A stretch of DNA of 64,000 nucleotides from Panacagrimonas perspica (GCF_004364935.1 NZ_SOBT01000009.1:560799-624798); one strand, 5' to 3'; positions 36,959 to 47,658 are shown, numbered from the stretch's first letter. Numbers and translations: made by a program. Notes: generated by a model from the letters alone, not told the origin.

Positions 36959-38139
36959 GGGCGCTTCATGACGATCAACGTCGCGACACCCGCCACCAAG
37001 CCCCAAAACGCCGACCCCACCCCCGCGATCGAAACCCCCGACGCCGTCACCAGAAACGTCACCAGCGCTGCCTCGCGCCCCGCACCTTCCTCCCGCAACG
37101 CCGCCGCCAGGCTGTTGCCGATGGTCCCCAGCAACGCGATGCCGGCGATCGCCACGACCAGCTCCTGCGGGAACGCCGCGAACAGGGCCACGACGGTGGC
37201 CGCGAACAGGCCGACGAGCAGGTAGAAGATGCCCGCCGCCATCGCCGCCACGTAGCGCCGCGCCGGATCCTCGTGCGCCTCGCGCCCCATGCAGATGGCC
37301 GCCGTGATCGCGGCCAGGTTCAGCGCGAAGCCTCCGAACGGCGCCAGCAGCAGGTTCGCGAACCCGGTCCAGCCGATCACCTGTGACACCGGCACCGAGT
37401 AGCCCGACGCGCGGATCGCCGCGACACCCGGCACGTTCTGCGACGCCATGGTCACGATGAACAGCGGCACCGCGACGCCGACCAGCGCCGCCCACGAGAA
37501 CGTCGGCACCACGAGTACGGGATGCGCGAGTTCCAAGGTCAGCGCATCCGTGTGCAGCAGCCCCTTGCCCGCCGCCACCACGATGCCCGCCACCAAGGTC
37601 GCGATGACCGCGTAGCGCGGCAGCCAGCGCCGCGACAACAGGTAGGTGACGAACATGGCCAGCACCAGCACGAGCTGCGTCTGCATCGCCGCGAACGCCT
37701 CCAGGCCGAAACGCAGCAGCACGCCCGCGAGCATTCCCGAAGCCAGTGACACCGGGATGCGGCCGATCATGCGTTCGAACACGCCGGAGAATCCTGCGGC
37801 CGTGATCATCAGCGCCGAGATCACGAATGCGCCGATGAAGTCCGACAACGGCAGTCCGGCCGACGCGGCGCCGATCAGCATCGCGGAGCCCGGTGTCGAC
37901 CACGCGGTGACCACGGGCACGCGATAGCGCAACGACAGGCCGACGGCCGTGAAGGCCAGGCCGACGCCGAGCGCGAGCATCCACGAGGCGGTCTGGGCGG
38001 GCGTCGCACCGATCGCCTGTGCACCCTGGAACAGGATCGCGGCGGAACTGGTGAAGCCGACGAGGACCGTGACGAAGCCGGCGGCGATGGCGGAAGCCGA
38101 TGCGTCGCGCAGCAGGGAGCGTGGGGCGGGGTCTGTCAT
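36955..38139 (-). CDS. benE: benzoate/H+ symporter, BenE family
   Basis: The 394-residue inner-membrane protein has about 12 spans and BenE signatures: GFVTVLVGFTSSAAILFQGAQAIGA, AWSTPGSAML and LAPFGGFALNLAAITAAICMG. BenE proteins take up benzoate or related aromatic acids with protons. No benzoate catabolic gene is adjacent, but the aromatic catabolic genes elsewhere in the window make aromatic-acid uptake plausible. Its stop is in a REP head. Confidence 0.93.
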   Translation of the reverse strand: MTDPAPRSLLRDASASAIAAGFVTVLVGFTSSAAILFQGAQAIGATPAQTASWMLALGVGLAFTAVGLSLRYRVPVVTAWSTPGSAMLIGAASAGLPLSDFIGAFVISALMITAAGFSGVFERMIGRIPVSLASGMLAGVLLRFGLEAFAAMQTQLVLVLAMFVTYLLSRRWLPRYAVIATLVAGIVVAAGKGLLHTDALTLELAHPVLVVPTFSWAALVGVAVPLFIVTMASQNVPGVAAIRASGYSVPVSQVIGWTGFANLLLAPFGGFALNLAAITAAICMGREAHEDPARRYVAAMAAGIFYLLVGLFAATVVALFAAFPQELVVAIAGIALLGTIGNSLAAALREEGAGREAALVTFLVTASGVSIAGVGSAFWGLVAGVATLIVMKRP

Positions 38140-38395
38140 GGGCCTGCGTCATGCGGGAGTACGTCTGTCGAGACGGAGCGTACCGGCTTGCGACGCGTCA
38201 CCGAAGGGAAATCAAGGCCGTCCGCGCTGAATTTCAGAACAGCACACCACAATAGGAAGCCGTGCGGCGCGCCATGAATCGCGAGGCTCGAGCCAAGGCG
38301 CGGCGCGATGGGACGCATGTGACAATGACCCTCGCCTTGCTCGCACGGCTCTGCTGCGATTCGACGGGCGATCATCCAGACTCAAGGCGTTCACC

Positions 38396-39154
38396 ATGAT
38401 CGAGACCCTCATGCGTCCACTGTCGATTCGAACCTTGCTTCCCTCACTGGGCTCGACGCTGCTGCTGATGATGAGTGGCCTTTGCATCGGCTCCGCACAG
38501 GCACAGGATGTCTTCGGCATGTTGGAAGCCCATGCCGCCATGAGCGCCCAGGCGCAGTACGCAGCGGACGCGCACTCCCGCTACAGCAGCCGATACGACG
38601 ACAACGATCGCGGCTCGAGCAGTCGTCCGGCGCCGCGCAAGCTGTCGCCGGAAGAATTGAAGGAGCTCGAAGACTATTCGAAGAAAAAACAGGCGGAAGA
38701 GGACGCCAAGTACCAACGCTGGCTCAATGGAAGCTGGGACTTCTTCCAGAGCCGTGAACCAGCGGAACCCGGCGAGTGGTGCACCGCGATGTATCAGAAC
38801 CGCGATGGCATCATCGCGCTGAGCGGATTCGACAAGAGTTGGGACGGCGCCCTGCTGATGTTCACCGGCGAGAAGATCCCGCAGCCGCGCAAATTCCGCG
38901 AGATCACAGCCACGCTCACGCAGACCGGCGACGCGCCCGCCAAAGTGCAGGTCTACAACTACGCGCGCGATCCCCGGATGCACAAGTTCGGCACCTTGGT
39001 GTTCGCGGTGCCGACGATGAAGGCGGCTCTTGCGGGGATGACCGACGAACTGGAGTTCGCGATCGCCATTGACGACAAGGAAGTCTTTCGCATGGCGTGG
39101 AAGGAAGGGCTGAAGGCGGCCGACGAACTGCGCAAGTGCGTTCGCAAGCGCTGA
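38396..39154 (+). CDS. exported protein of unknown function
   Basis: The 252-residue product has a signal peptide (hydrophobic core TLLLMMSGLCIGSAQA, cleavage near residue 36). The mature protein has a charged linker (RYDDNDRGSSSRPAPRKLSP, then EELKELEDYSKKKQAEED, probably coiled) and a folded C-terminal part (GEWCTAMYQNRDGIIALSG, then MTDELEFAIAIDDKEV) with cysteines near residues 127 and 249. I do not recognise a family. It is monocistronic, between BenE and a REP cluster. Confidence 0.78.
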   Translation: MIETLMRPLSIRTLLPSLGSTLLLMMSGLCIGSAQAQDVFGMLEAHAAMSAQAQYAADAHSRYSSRYDDNDRGSSSRPAPRKLSPEELKELEDYSKKKQAEEDAKYQRWLNGSWDFFQSREPAEPGEWCTAMYQNRDGIIALSGFDKSWDGALLMFTGEKIPQPRKFREITATLTQTGDAPAKVQVYNYARDPRMHKFGTLVFAVPTMKAALAGMTDELEFAIAIDDKEVFRMAWKEGLKAADELRKCVRKR

Positions 39155-39155
39155 C

Positions 39156-39226
39156 GTAGCCCGGGTGAAACCCGGGACGGCGTGCGCTCGGGATGCGGCA
39201 ACAACCTCGGGTTGCACCTGGACTAC
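39156..39226. repeat. hybrid, partly decayed REP pair
   Basis: Left unit GTAG-CCCGGGT-GAA-ACCCGGG intact; right unit of the GCA type with two mismatches, ending in CTAC. Confidence 0.82.
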
Positions 39227-39302
39227 GGTGGCGGAGTTGGTCTTTGGTCGTGAACATCGGGACCTCCACCCAAAGAAGAGAGCACGCCGATCTCGGGAAA
39301 GC

Positions 39303-39469
39303 CCCGGACTTCGTCCGGGCTACGCGACGTAGCGACGTAGCCCGGACGAAGTCCGGGACCGCGTGGCGCCCGGCATGCGGCGACAGCCCCGGGTTGCACC
39401 CGGGCTACGCGCGTAGAACCTCGGGAACTCCACCCCCAAAGCGAGCACCCCGGACTGCGTCCGGGCTAC
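39303..39469. repeat. cluster of REP units
   Basis: One lone right unit (39303-39323), a pair with GAA left and GCA right loops (39337-39408), and a pair with a wrecked left unit (39413-39469). Mixed subtypes side by side indicate repeated insertion or recombination. Confidence 0.85.
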
Positions 39470-39827
39470 GCGGTGGCGGGTATCCGGTCGATGACGCGAA
39501 CGGCGTGACGCGCCTGAAATGGGGGATTCACCCCCTCGCCGATGCCGTTTCCAATCCGCTTTTCACGCGGCAGGACGGCCACCCACACCCGGGCCCGGAC
39601 CCGTCCAAAGGTTGGGTCGGAAGCCAGGGCCTTGGGTTGTAGTAGGGGTCACGTGCAGCATGGATGGAGCAATGGCGCGTTGGGACAAGACACCGTCCAG
39701 CGCCCCGCCATGATCACCATCTTCTGCAACACCCGAACGAACACCCGTCTGGCATCAAGCAAGAAAGAAGCGCCCGCAGCGGCGCGATCCAGCCGGTCAC
39801 GAGACGAAAAAGAACGAGGAGCATCCG
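39470..39827. other. gene-free region upstream of the desaturase gene
   Basis: 358 bases without a supported gene. It holds a small hairpin (GGGGGATTCACCCCC near 39521) and, next to the desaturase, an AT-richer stretch with AAGCAAGAAAGAAG. A promoter for the desaturase-rubredoxin unit is expected here, but I cannot place it confidently. Confidence 0.5.
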
Positions 39828-40736
39828 ATGGCCATCCATGTCCCCACCCAGATCGCGCAGAGCCTGGACCCGGCGCGCGGGGCCGAGCTGAAGACGCTGA
39901 CCTCGGCGCCGCCGGTGGCCTGGCCGACGGTGCTCACCTCGGCGCTGATGACGGCGATCTACATCGCGTCGATCTACCTGGCCGTGAAGGGGCATATCCC
40001 GATGTGGGTGGGCATGCTCATCAACGCGTCCATCGGGTACCTGACTTTCACCGTCGTTCACGACTCGCTGCATCGCAGCATCAGCCAGAACATCCGGCTC
40101 AACGACATCATCGGTCAGAGCGCCGTGTTCATGATCACGCCCTACGTCGACCTGCGCCTGTTCCGATGGGGCCACATCCTCCATCACCGGTTCACCAGCG
40201 GCACGAAGGATCCGGACTACATCCTGCACGGCGCCTGGTGGACGCTTCCGTTCCGCTGGATGGCCATCGATGCCCTGTACCTGGTCCATGCCATCCGTCA
40301 CAGCGACAAGGTTTCAGGCAAGTACCTGAAGAGCTCGATGGCGATGGCCGCGCTCACGTTCACCGTGGCCGGCGTGCTGACCTGGATGGGTTACGGATGG
40401 GAAGTGCTGATGCTGTGGTTCATTCCGTCGCGGCTGATCTTCCTGTCGCTCGGCTTCAGCTTCTTCTGGCTGCCGCACGTGCCGCACGACACGACGCAGG
40501 AAGACAATTTCACGAAAGCCACCACCGTCCGCCTCGGCATGGAATGGCTGATGGCGCCGCTGCTGCAGAACCACCACGTGCACCTGATCCATCACCTGTA
40601 TCCGGGCACGCCGTTCTACAACAACGCCAAGGTCTGGCGGCTGATCGAACCCGAACTGCGCCGCCGCGACCTCGCGATCCAGCACGGACTCGCCATCCAC
40701 CCGGTGATCTACGCGGCCGGCGAAGGCGCGGCTTAA
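39828..40736 (+). CDS. membrane fatty acid desaturase/hydroxylase
   Basis: The 302-residue di-iron membrane enzyme has all histidine boxes: HDSLH (78-82), HILHH (116-120) and HHVHLIHHLYP near residue 258, with four or so membrane spans. The last box followed by LYPGTPFYNN resembles beta-carotene hydroxylase/fatty-acid desaturase relatives. A rubredoxin gene follows after 48 bp and is the likely electron donor, as for AlkB-type and some desaturase systems. Substrate is not resolved. Confidence 0.88.
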   Translation: MAIHVPTQIAQSLDPARGAELKTLTSAPPVAWPTVLTSALMTAIYIASIYLAVKGHIPMWVGMLINASIGYLTFTVVHDSLHRSISQNIRLNDIIGQSAVFMITPYVDLRLFRWGHILHHRFTSGTKDPDYILHGAWWTLPFRWMAIDALYLVHAIRHSDKVSGKYLKSSMAMAALTFTVAGVLTWMGYGWEVLMLWFIPSRLIFLSLGFSFFWLPHVPHDTTQEDNFTKATTVRLGMEWLMAPLLQNHHVHLIHHLYPGTPFYNNAKVWRLIEPELRRRDLAIQHGLAIHPVIYAAGEGAA

Positions 40737-40784
40737 AGTAGAAAAATAAAGAAAAGACCCACCTGCACGGAAGGGGAATCCGCC

Positions 40785-40949
40785 ATGCGTCGTTATCGAT
40801 GCCGTTACTGCTCGCACGTCTACGACGAGCGCCTGGGCGATCCGGATAGCGGCATCGCGCCGGGCACCCGGTTCGAGGACATTCCAGATGATTGGCAGTG
40901 CCCGGAGTGTGGGGCCAGCAAGGCGGATTACGATTTGATCGAGGCTTGA
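40785..40949 (+). CDS. rubredoxin
   Basis: A 54-residue protein with both iron-binding knuckles: CRYC (Cys6, Cys9) and CPEC (Cys39, Cys42), and the core [23 protein letters not shown] lies about 9 bases before the ATG. It is the second gene after the desaturase/hydroxylase and probably delivers electrons to it. The first knuckle CxYC with R between is standard for AlkG-type single-domain rubredoxins. Confidence 0.93.
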   Translation: MRRYRCRYCSHVYDERLGDPDSGIAPGTRFEDIPDDWQCPECGASKADYDLIEA

Positions 40950-41072
40950 GGTCGGGGGCTTCCGCGGGGGTGGACGGCGAACCGGGTTATGAAGGTTCGG
41001 CCTTTGAGGGCGTGGCTTATCTGAGTCGCAGGTTCGCGAGCCCGGCCCAGACGGTCGCCTGCGGTATCCATT

Positions 41073-43040
<1,968 letters not shown>

Positions 43041-43114
43041 CGGAAGAGGCGGGTTCTGGCTTGCGAGGGGCGAGCATAGGCCCGGCTTTTCCGGAAAGCT
43101 TGCTGCGGCGCACC

Positions 43115-43134
43115 ATCGAATTTGATTCATTCGA
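43115..43134. promoter_or_regulatory. putative DmpR upstream activating site, distal
   Basis: The minus strand reads TGAATCAAAT followed by TCGAT, sharing the ten-base core with the proximal dyad at 43157. Two such sites 120-200 bp upstream of a sigma-54 promoter are standard for DmpR/XylR. Confidence 0.6.
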
Positions 43135-43156
43135 CGTCAGAAGCGACTGTCTGGAG

Positions 43157-43172
43157 TGAATCAAATGATTCA
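43157..43172. promoter_or_regulatory. putative DmpR upstream activating site, proximal dyad
   Basis: TGAATCA-AA-TGATTCA is a perfect 7-bp dyad about 135 bp upstream of the -24 element of the dmp promoter. XylR/DmpR sites are of similar length and TTGAT/ATCAA type. Confidence 0.68.
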
Positions 43173-43291
43173 TTTATTCGTGGTTCGCGATCGGCGACTC
43201 GGGTTCACCGTTGCGATGCTCCGAGACGTCGCCCATTGCAAACAGTGGCTTGCCGCGGATTCGCGCCCGCCCTGCCCCGCTTCGGCGCATG

Positions 43292-43306
43292 TGGCACGGC
43301 CGGTGC
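43292..43306 (+). promoter_or_regulatory. sigma-54 (-24/-12) promoter of the phenol hydroxylase operon
   Basis: TGGCACG, four bases, GTGC matches the consensus TGGCACG-N4-TTGC at all but one position, with GG and GC at the invariant spacing. It lies 68 bp before the dmpK start and downstream of the two activator dyads. Confidence 0.85.
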
Positions 43307-43373
43307 TCTATGGGCGAACACCAGCGCCGCGGATTTCAAAGCGGCCTCAACGCATGCCACCGGAGGAGATCCG

Positions 43374-43664
43374 TTGCCCAAGCCGGCAGCCACACGGCGC
43401 GACCATGTCGCGACCCCGCTGCTCGACCCGCTCGACGGGCGGGCTCGCTACGTCCGCTTCCACCGCATCACCGACCGCGGCTTCGTGGAGTTCGCGTTCG
43501 GCGTGGGCAGCCCGGAGCTGATGGCCGAACTGATCATGCCGCTGGAGGCGTATCGCGAGTTCTGCCGGGTCAACCAGGTCGTCTATCTCACGCGTGAGGA
43601 AGAGGCGGCAATGGATGAGGACCAGGCGAAGTGGCGGTATGGGGCGCCGGGGGTGACGGAGTGA
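43374..43664 (+). CDS. dmpK: phenol hydroxylase assembly subunit (P0, DmpK-like)
   Basis: The 96-residue protein matches the small DmpK/P0 component that assists assembly of the hydroxylase: RARYVRFHRITDRGFVEFAFGVG and REFCRVNQVVYLTREEE. I chose TTG at 43374 because GGAGGAG lies 5 bases upstream and family similarity starts soon after; an in-frame ATG at 43122 would precede the sigma-54 promoter and is not credible. It is the first gene of the operon and is followed by two REP elements before dmpL. Confidence 0.9.
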   Translation: MPKPAATRRDHVATPLLDPLDGRARYVRFHRITDRGFVEFAFGVGSPELMAELIMPLEAYREFCRVNQVVYLTREEEAAMDEDQAKWRYGAPGVTE

Positions 43665-43754
43665 GCGCGTTGGGTCTTCGAGCGCAGGGCGGCTCGGCTC
43701 CGCCTCGCCCCTCACCCGCGCTGCGCGCGACCTCTCCCGGGGGGAGAGGTGAAT

Positions 43755-43775
43755 GTAGCCCGGGTGCAACCCGGG
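43755..43775. repeat. single REP unit, GCA loop
   Basis: One unit (GTAG, CCCGGGT, GCA, ACCCGGG) between dmpK and dmpL. Just before it a CTCACCC/CTCTCCC-type G/C hairpin (43710-43748) is present. Confidence 0.85.
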
Positions 43776-43802
43776 TTGCCGGTTCGTTGATGGAAGGTTT
43801 GC

Positions 43803-43869
43803 GTAGCCCGGACGAAGTCCGGGACGGGTCCTGATGGTCGAGCGCAATCCCGGACTTCGTCCGGGCTAC
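43803..43869. repeat. REP pair, GAA-loop type
   Basis: Intact pair between dmpK and dmpL, 37 bp before the dmpL start. Confidence 0.93.
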
Positions 43870-43906
43870 GGTTTTGATTTGAATAGCGACGCGAGGAGCA
43901 AGACAC

Positions 43907-44902
43907 ATGACGGTTGAAATCCGCACCACCGGCGTCAAGCCGATCCGCAACACTTTCGAACACCTGGCCAAGCGTTTCGGCGACAAGAACGCCACGCGCT
44001 ACCAGGAGATCGCGTACGACATCCAGCCGCTGGTGAACTTCCACTACAAGCCGCTGTGGGATCCGACGCGCGATCTGTACGACGTGCGTCGCACCGCCGT
44101 CGTGATGAAGGACTGGTACGCGCTGAAGGATCCGCGCCAGTACTACTACGGCGCCTACACGATCACGCGCGCCAAGCAGCAGGACGCGCTGGACCGCCAG
44201 CTCGAGTTCGTCGAGAAGCGCGAGCTCCTGCGCGTGCTGCCGGCCGCCGCGCGCCAGCAGCTCGTCAAGACGCTGGTGCCTCTGCGTCACTACGAGTTCG
44301 GCGCCAACATGAACAACTCGCACATGGCGGGTTACGGCTTCGGCACGATCTACACCCAGGCCGCGATGATGAATTGCATGGATCGCCTGGGCATGGCGCA
44401 GCACCTGTCGCGCATCGGCCTGCTCACCGACGGCAACACCGGCGAGTCGCTGACCGAAGGCAAGCGCCAGTGGATGGAGGAAGCCGCGTGGCAGGGCGTG
44501 CGCCGCGAGGTCGAGCACCTGTTCGTGACGCGCGACTGGTTCGAGCTGCACGTGGCGCAGAACCTCGTCGCCGACAGCCTCGTCTACCCGCTGTTCTACC
44601 AGCACTTCGACGCCGCCTTCGCGGCGCAGAACGGCTCGGCGCTGTCGTCGCTGACGGACTACCTGATGCGCTGGTATGACGAGACGTCGCGCTGGGTGGA
44701 CGCCATCGTCAAGACCGCCGCGGCGGAGAGCCCGGAGAACGCCAAGCTGATTTCCGAGTGGACCGTGAAGTGGCGCGACATCTGGGTGGCGGCGCTCGAG
44801 CCGGCAGCCGCAGCGGCGCTCGGCGACAAGGCCGCCGATGTGCTGGCCGCGGTGGTGGCAGCGTTCAACACGAAGGCCGGCAAACTCGGCCTGAAACTCT
44901 GA
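43907..44902 (+). CDS. dmpL: phenol hydroxylase beta subunit (P1, DmpL)
   Basis: The 331-residue protein is the structural beta subunit of the (alpha-beta-gamma)2 hydroxylase: IRNTFEHLAKRFGDKNATRYQEIAYD, NFHYKPLWDPTRDLYD and RQYYYGAYTITRAKQQDALD are family segments. It lacks iron ligands, as expected for beta. AGGAG sits 8 bases upstream of the ATG. REP elements lie on both sides. Confidence 0.96.
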   Translation: MTVEIRTTGVKPIRNTFEHLAKRFGDKNATRYQEIAYDIQPLVNFHYKPLWDPTRDLYDVRRTAVVMKDWYALKDPRQYYYGAYTITRAKQQDALDRQLEFVEKRELLRVLPAAARQQLVKTLVPLRHYEFGANMNNSHMAGYGFGTIYTQAAMMNCMDRLGMAQHLSRIGLLTDGNTGESLTEGKRQWMEEAAWQGVRREVEHLFVTRDWFELHVAQNLVADSLVYPLFYQHFDAAFAAQNGSALSSLTDYLMRWYDETSRWVDAIVKTAAAESPENAKLISEWTVKWRDIWVAALEPAAAAALGDKAADVLAAVVAAFNTKAGKLGLKL

Positions 44903-44904
44903 CC

Positions 44905-44979
44905 GTAGGGTGGGCAAACGGCTTTTCGTTTGCCCACGCGGTCGTCGACAACCAACGCGTGGGCAGGTGCCCACCCTAC
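44905..44979. repeat. long-stem REP-like element (GTAGGGTGGGC type)
   Basis: GTAG head, then GGTGGGCAAACG paired with CGTTTGCCCAC around GCTTTT; a mirror unit ending CCCACCCTAC follows. It fills the dmpL-dmpM gap and has an 11-bp stem, longer than the other families. Confidence 0.8.
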
Positions 44980-44999
44980 GCAAAACGCAGGACACCCAT

Positions 45000-45287
45000 A
45001 TGGCCACGAACAGCACGCAGCCCGTCTTCATCGCGTTCCAGGACAACAACGACACGCGTCCGATCATCGACGCGATCATGGCGGACAACCCCAACGCCAA
45101 GCTCAACGAGATGCCGGCGCTGGTGAAGATCGATTGCCCGGGACGCCTCGTCGTCAAGCGCGAGACGATCTCGGAACACGCGGGACGCGATTTCGACCTG
45201 CGCGAGATCTACATCAACCTGATCTCGCTTGCGGGCGAGGTGGACGAGAGCGAGGACGAGTTCGTGCTCGAGTGGAAGTCGCGGTAG
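45000..45287 (+). CDS. dmpM: phenol hydroxylase effector/coupling protein (P2, DmpM)
   Basis: The 95-residue cofactorless protein belongs to the MmoB/DmpM family: VFIAFQDNNDTRPIIDAIMADNPNAKL, then ALVKIDCPGRLVVKR and GRDFDLREIYINLISLAGEVDE. It binds the hydroxylase and couples electron transfer to substrate oxidation. The ATG is at 45000-45002, with AGGAC upstream. It lies between two repeat elements. Confidence 0.95.
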   Translation: MATNSTQPVFIAFQDNNDTRPIIDAIMADNPNAKLNEMPALVKIDCPGRLVVKRETISEHAGRDFDLREIYINLISLAGEVDESEDEFVLEWKSR

Positions 45288-45331
45288 GCAGCAGCTCTTC
45301 GTCGAAGTAGAGACATAGAACAGGGTCATTT

Positions 45332-45451
45332 ACCGCAAAGGCGCAAAGGAAAAAGAAAGGTCGCAGAGGATTGGGGATGAAGGGCGCAAGCCATCAACCT
45401 TTTCTTTTGTCTTTCTTTGCGTCCTTTCTTTTTCCTTTGCGCCTTTGCGGT
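45332..45451. repeat. AT-rich inverted repeat, ACCGCAAAGGCGCAAAGG family
   Basis: Second copy of the element at 31728: arm ACCGCAAAGGCGCAAAGGA then AAAAGAAAGG, and its complement ending TTTGCGCCTTTGCGGT, here with a 60-base interior. It fills the dmpM-dmpN gap. Confidence 0.9.
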
Positions 45452-45500
45452 GAAGACCTCATCGAACCACTGGCAATACGACGTTACGCAGGAGACACCC

Positions 45501-47123
45501 ATGGCCGCCGACGGAAATACCAAGCCGCCCAAGAAGCTCAGCCTCAAGGAAAACTACGCGATGCTCACGCGTGGCCTGGACTGGGAGCCCACGTACGAGA
45601 AGAAGGAAGACATCTTCCAGAAGATCGACTTCGAGGGCATCAAGATCCACGACTGGGACAAGTGGGAAGACCCGTTCCGGCTGACGATGGACGCCTACTG
45701 GAAGTACCAGGGCGAGAAGGAGCGAAAGCTCTACGCGATCATCGATGCGTTCCAGCAGGGCAACGGCCAGTTCAACGTCACCGACGCGCGCTACGTGCAG
45801 GCGCTCAAGGTCTTCCTGAACGGCATCGTGGAACTGGAGTACGCCTCGCACCGCGGCTTCTGCATGCTGGGCCGCGAATTTCCGGGCGCCGGCCCGCGCA
45901 TCGCCGCGCAGATGCAAAGCATCGACGAGCTGCGTCACGCCACGACGCAGATCCACGCGATCAGCCAGTACAACAAGTACTTCGAGGGGATGGAGAACTT
46001 CCCCTACCAGTTCGACCGCGTCTGGTACCTGTCGATTCCGAAGAGCTTCTTCGAGGACGCCTGCACCTCGGGGCCGTTCGAGTTCATCGTGGCGATCTCG
46101 TTCGCCTTCGAGTACGTGCTCACCAACCTCGCGTTCATGCCGTGGATGAGCGGCGCGGCGTTCAACGGCGACATGAGCACCGTGAGCTTCGGCTTCTCGG
46201 CGCAGTCCGACGAGGCGCGCCACATGACGCTGGGCATCGAGGTCATCAAGTTCCTGCTCGAGCAGGACCCGGCCAACGTGGCGCTCGTGCAGAAGTGGAT
46301 CGACAAGTGGTTCTGGCGCGGCTACCGCCTGCTGGCCCTGCTCGCCACGATGATGGATTACATCCTGCCCAAGCGCGTCATGAGCTGGGGCGAGGCCTGG
46401 ACGATCTACTACGAGGAGAACGGCGGCGCGCTGTTCGCCGACCTCGCGCGCTACGGCATCAAGCCGCCGAAGTACGCCGACGTCACGATCAAGGAGAAGG
46501 GCCGCGTCAGCCACGAGATGTGGAGCGTGTTCTACGCCAACCGCAATGCGCTGGGCTTCGGCATCTGGCTGCCGTCCGAGGAGGAGATGGACTGGTTCTC
46601 CGAGAAGTACCCGGACACCTTCGACAAGTACTACCGGCCGCGCTACGAGTACTGGCGCCAGCTCGAGGCCGAGGGCAAGCCGTTCACCTGCAAGGTGCTG
46701 CCGCAGCTGTGCCAGACCTGCCAGTGGCCCTGCCTCTACACCGAGGCTGACGACGCCACCGAGTTCGTGCACCGCGAGTCCGACTACAAGGGCGAGATCT
46801 TTCATTTCTGCTCGGACGGCTGCAAGGACATCTTCGACGACGAGCCGGAGAAGTTCGTGCACGCCTGGATGCCGGTGAACCAGATCTACCAGGGCAACTG
46901 CTTCCTGCCCGGCGTGGATCCGACGGCGCCGGACTTCAACCCGATGGCCGAGGCGCTCAAGTTCATGGGCCTCAAGCCGGGCGTGGACGGCGGCCTGTTC
47001 AAGGAGCACCTCGACGCCAAGCGCTGGGAGCAGTGGACGTCGCGGCCGGCGAACATCCACGAGGGTGCGTACACGGATTCGGTGCGCAGCACCGAGACGC
47101 CGACGCCGCGAGCGAAGCCGTAG
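45501..47123 (+). CDS. dmpN: phenol hydroxylase alpha (catalytic) subunit (P3, DmpN)
   Basis: The 540-residue oxygenase subunit holds the di-iron centre. Visible ligands are Glu143 and His146 (DELRH), Glu204 (FAFEYV), Glu238 and His241 (SDEARH), and a first-helix Glu at 111 or 113 (ELEYASHR). The C-terminal part has the zinc-finger-like cysteines CQTCQWPC and CSDGC seen in phenol hydroxylases. It inserts oxygen to make catechol from phenol. GGAG lies about 8 bases before the ATG. The stop TAG is the head of a REP unit. Confidence 0.97.
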   Translation: MAADGNTKPPKKLSLKENYAMLTRGLDWEPTYEKKEDIFQKIDFEGIKIHDWDKWEDPFRLTMDAYWKYQGEKERKLYAIIDAFQQGNGQFNVTDARYVQALKVFLNGIVELEYASHRGFCMLGREFPGAGPRIAAQMQSIDELRHATTQIHAISQYNKYFEGMENFPYQFDRVWYLSIPKSFFEDACTSGPFEFIVAISFAFEYVLTNLAFMPWMSGAAFNGDMSTVSFGFSAQSDEARHMTLGIEVIKFLLEQDPANVALVQKWIDKWFWRGYRLLALLATMMDYILPKRVMSWGEAWTIYYEENGGALFADLARYGIKPPKYADVTIKEKGRVSHEMWSVFYANRNALGFGIWLPSEEEMDWFSEKYPDTFDKYYRPRYEYWRQLEAEGKPFTCKVLPQLCQTCQWPCLYTEADDATEFVHRESDYKGEIFHFCSDGCKDIFDDEPEKFVHAWMPVNQIYQGNCFLPGVDPTAPDFNPMAEALKFMGLKPGVDGGLFKEHLDAKRWEQWTSRPANIHEGAYTDSVRSTETPTPRAKP

Positions 47124-47187
47124 CCCGGACGAAGTCCGGGGTTTTTCTCACCGACGAACAAAAAGCCCCGGATTTCGTCCGGGCTAC
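47120..47187. repeat. REP pair, GAA-loop type
   Basis: Supplies the dmpN stop codon (47121-47123). Its right end CTAC runs directly into AGGAG, the dmpO ribosome-binding site. The right unit has one substitution in the stem. Confidence 0.92.
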
Positions 47188-47199
47188 AGGAGCAGATCG

Positions 47200-47559
47200 A
47201 TGCCCACCAAGGCGATGACGCCGGACTACCACGGCGATTTCCAGGACACGCAGGACAAGTATCACGGCCAGCAGCTGATCAGCGTCTGCTGGGAGAAGCA
47301 CACGATGTTCGGCTGGCCGATGTGCCTCCCGGTGCCGCCCGACATGCCGTTCGCAGGGCTGCTGCAGAACGTGCTGCCGATGATCTATTCCGATCATCCC
47401 GACTTCGCGAAGATCGAGTGGGACAAGGTGCAGTGGTCCACGTCGGCCGGTCCGTTCACGCCGGACCCGGCGAAGTCGATCAAGGAGCACGGCATCCGGC
47501 ACAAGCAGCAGATCCGGTTTCGCACGCCGGGGCTCGACGGATACAACGGAGCAGGCTGA
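47200..47559 (+). CDS. dmpO: phenol hydroxylase gamma subunit (P4, DmpO)
   Basis: The 119-residue protein matches the small DmpO subunit: DYHGDFQDTQDKYHGQQLISVCWEKHTMF, then PMCLPVPPDMPFAGLLQNVLP. It belongs to the hydroxylase oligomer. The RBS AGGAG abuts the preceding REP pair, so the REP boundary may affect ribosome access. A variant REP follows. Confidence 0.95.
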   Translation: MPTKAMTPDYHGDFQDTQDKYHGQQLISVCWEKHTMFGWPMCLPVPPDMPFAGLLQNVLPMIYSDHPDFAKIEWDKVQWSTSAGPFTPDPAKSIKEHGIRHKQQIRFRTPGLDGYNGAG

Positions 47560-47562
47560 CCC

Positions 47563-47649
47563 GTAGCCCGGACGTTGAATTTCGTGAAGCGAAAGAGCCG
47601 GGATGCCAGTCGTTGAATGGAGAAAAGCCCCGGACTTCGTCCGGGCTAC
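47563..47649. repeat. REP pair, inserted-hairpin variant
   Basis: Left unit GTAG-CCCGGAC is interrupted by TTGAATTTCGTGAAGCGAAA plus GAG before CCGGG; the insert folds as TTTCGT-GAA-GCGAAA. Right unit is a normal GAA-loop copy. Lies in the dmpO-dmpP gap, 9 bp before dmpP. Confidence 0.88.
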
Positions 47650-47658
47650 GAGATCGCG

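Noticed and set aside
39470..39827. Open frame covering 39542-40741 as a long fusion upstream of the desaturase
   Set aside because: It is in a different frame from the desaturase and has no recognisable content; the desaturase has its own start at 39828.
43122..43373. ATG at 43122 as the start of dmpK
   Set aside because: That frame would begin upstream of the sigma-54 promoter and activator site; the TTG at 43374 has a strong RBS and matches the family N-terminus.
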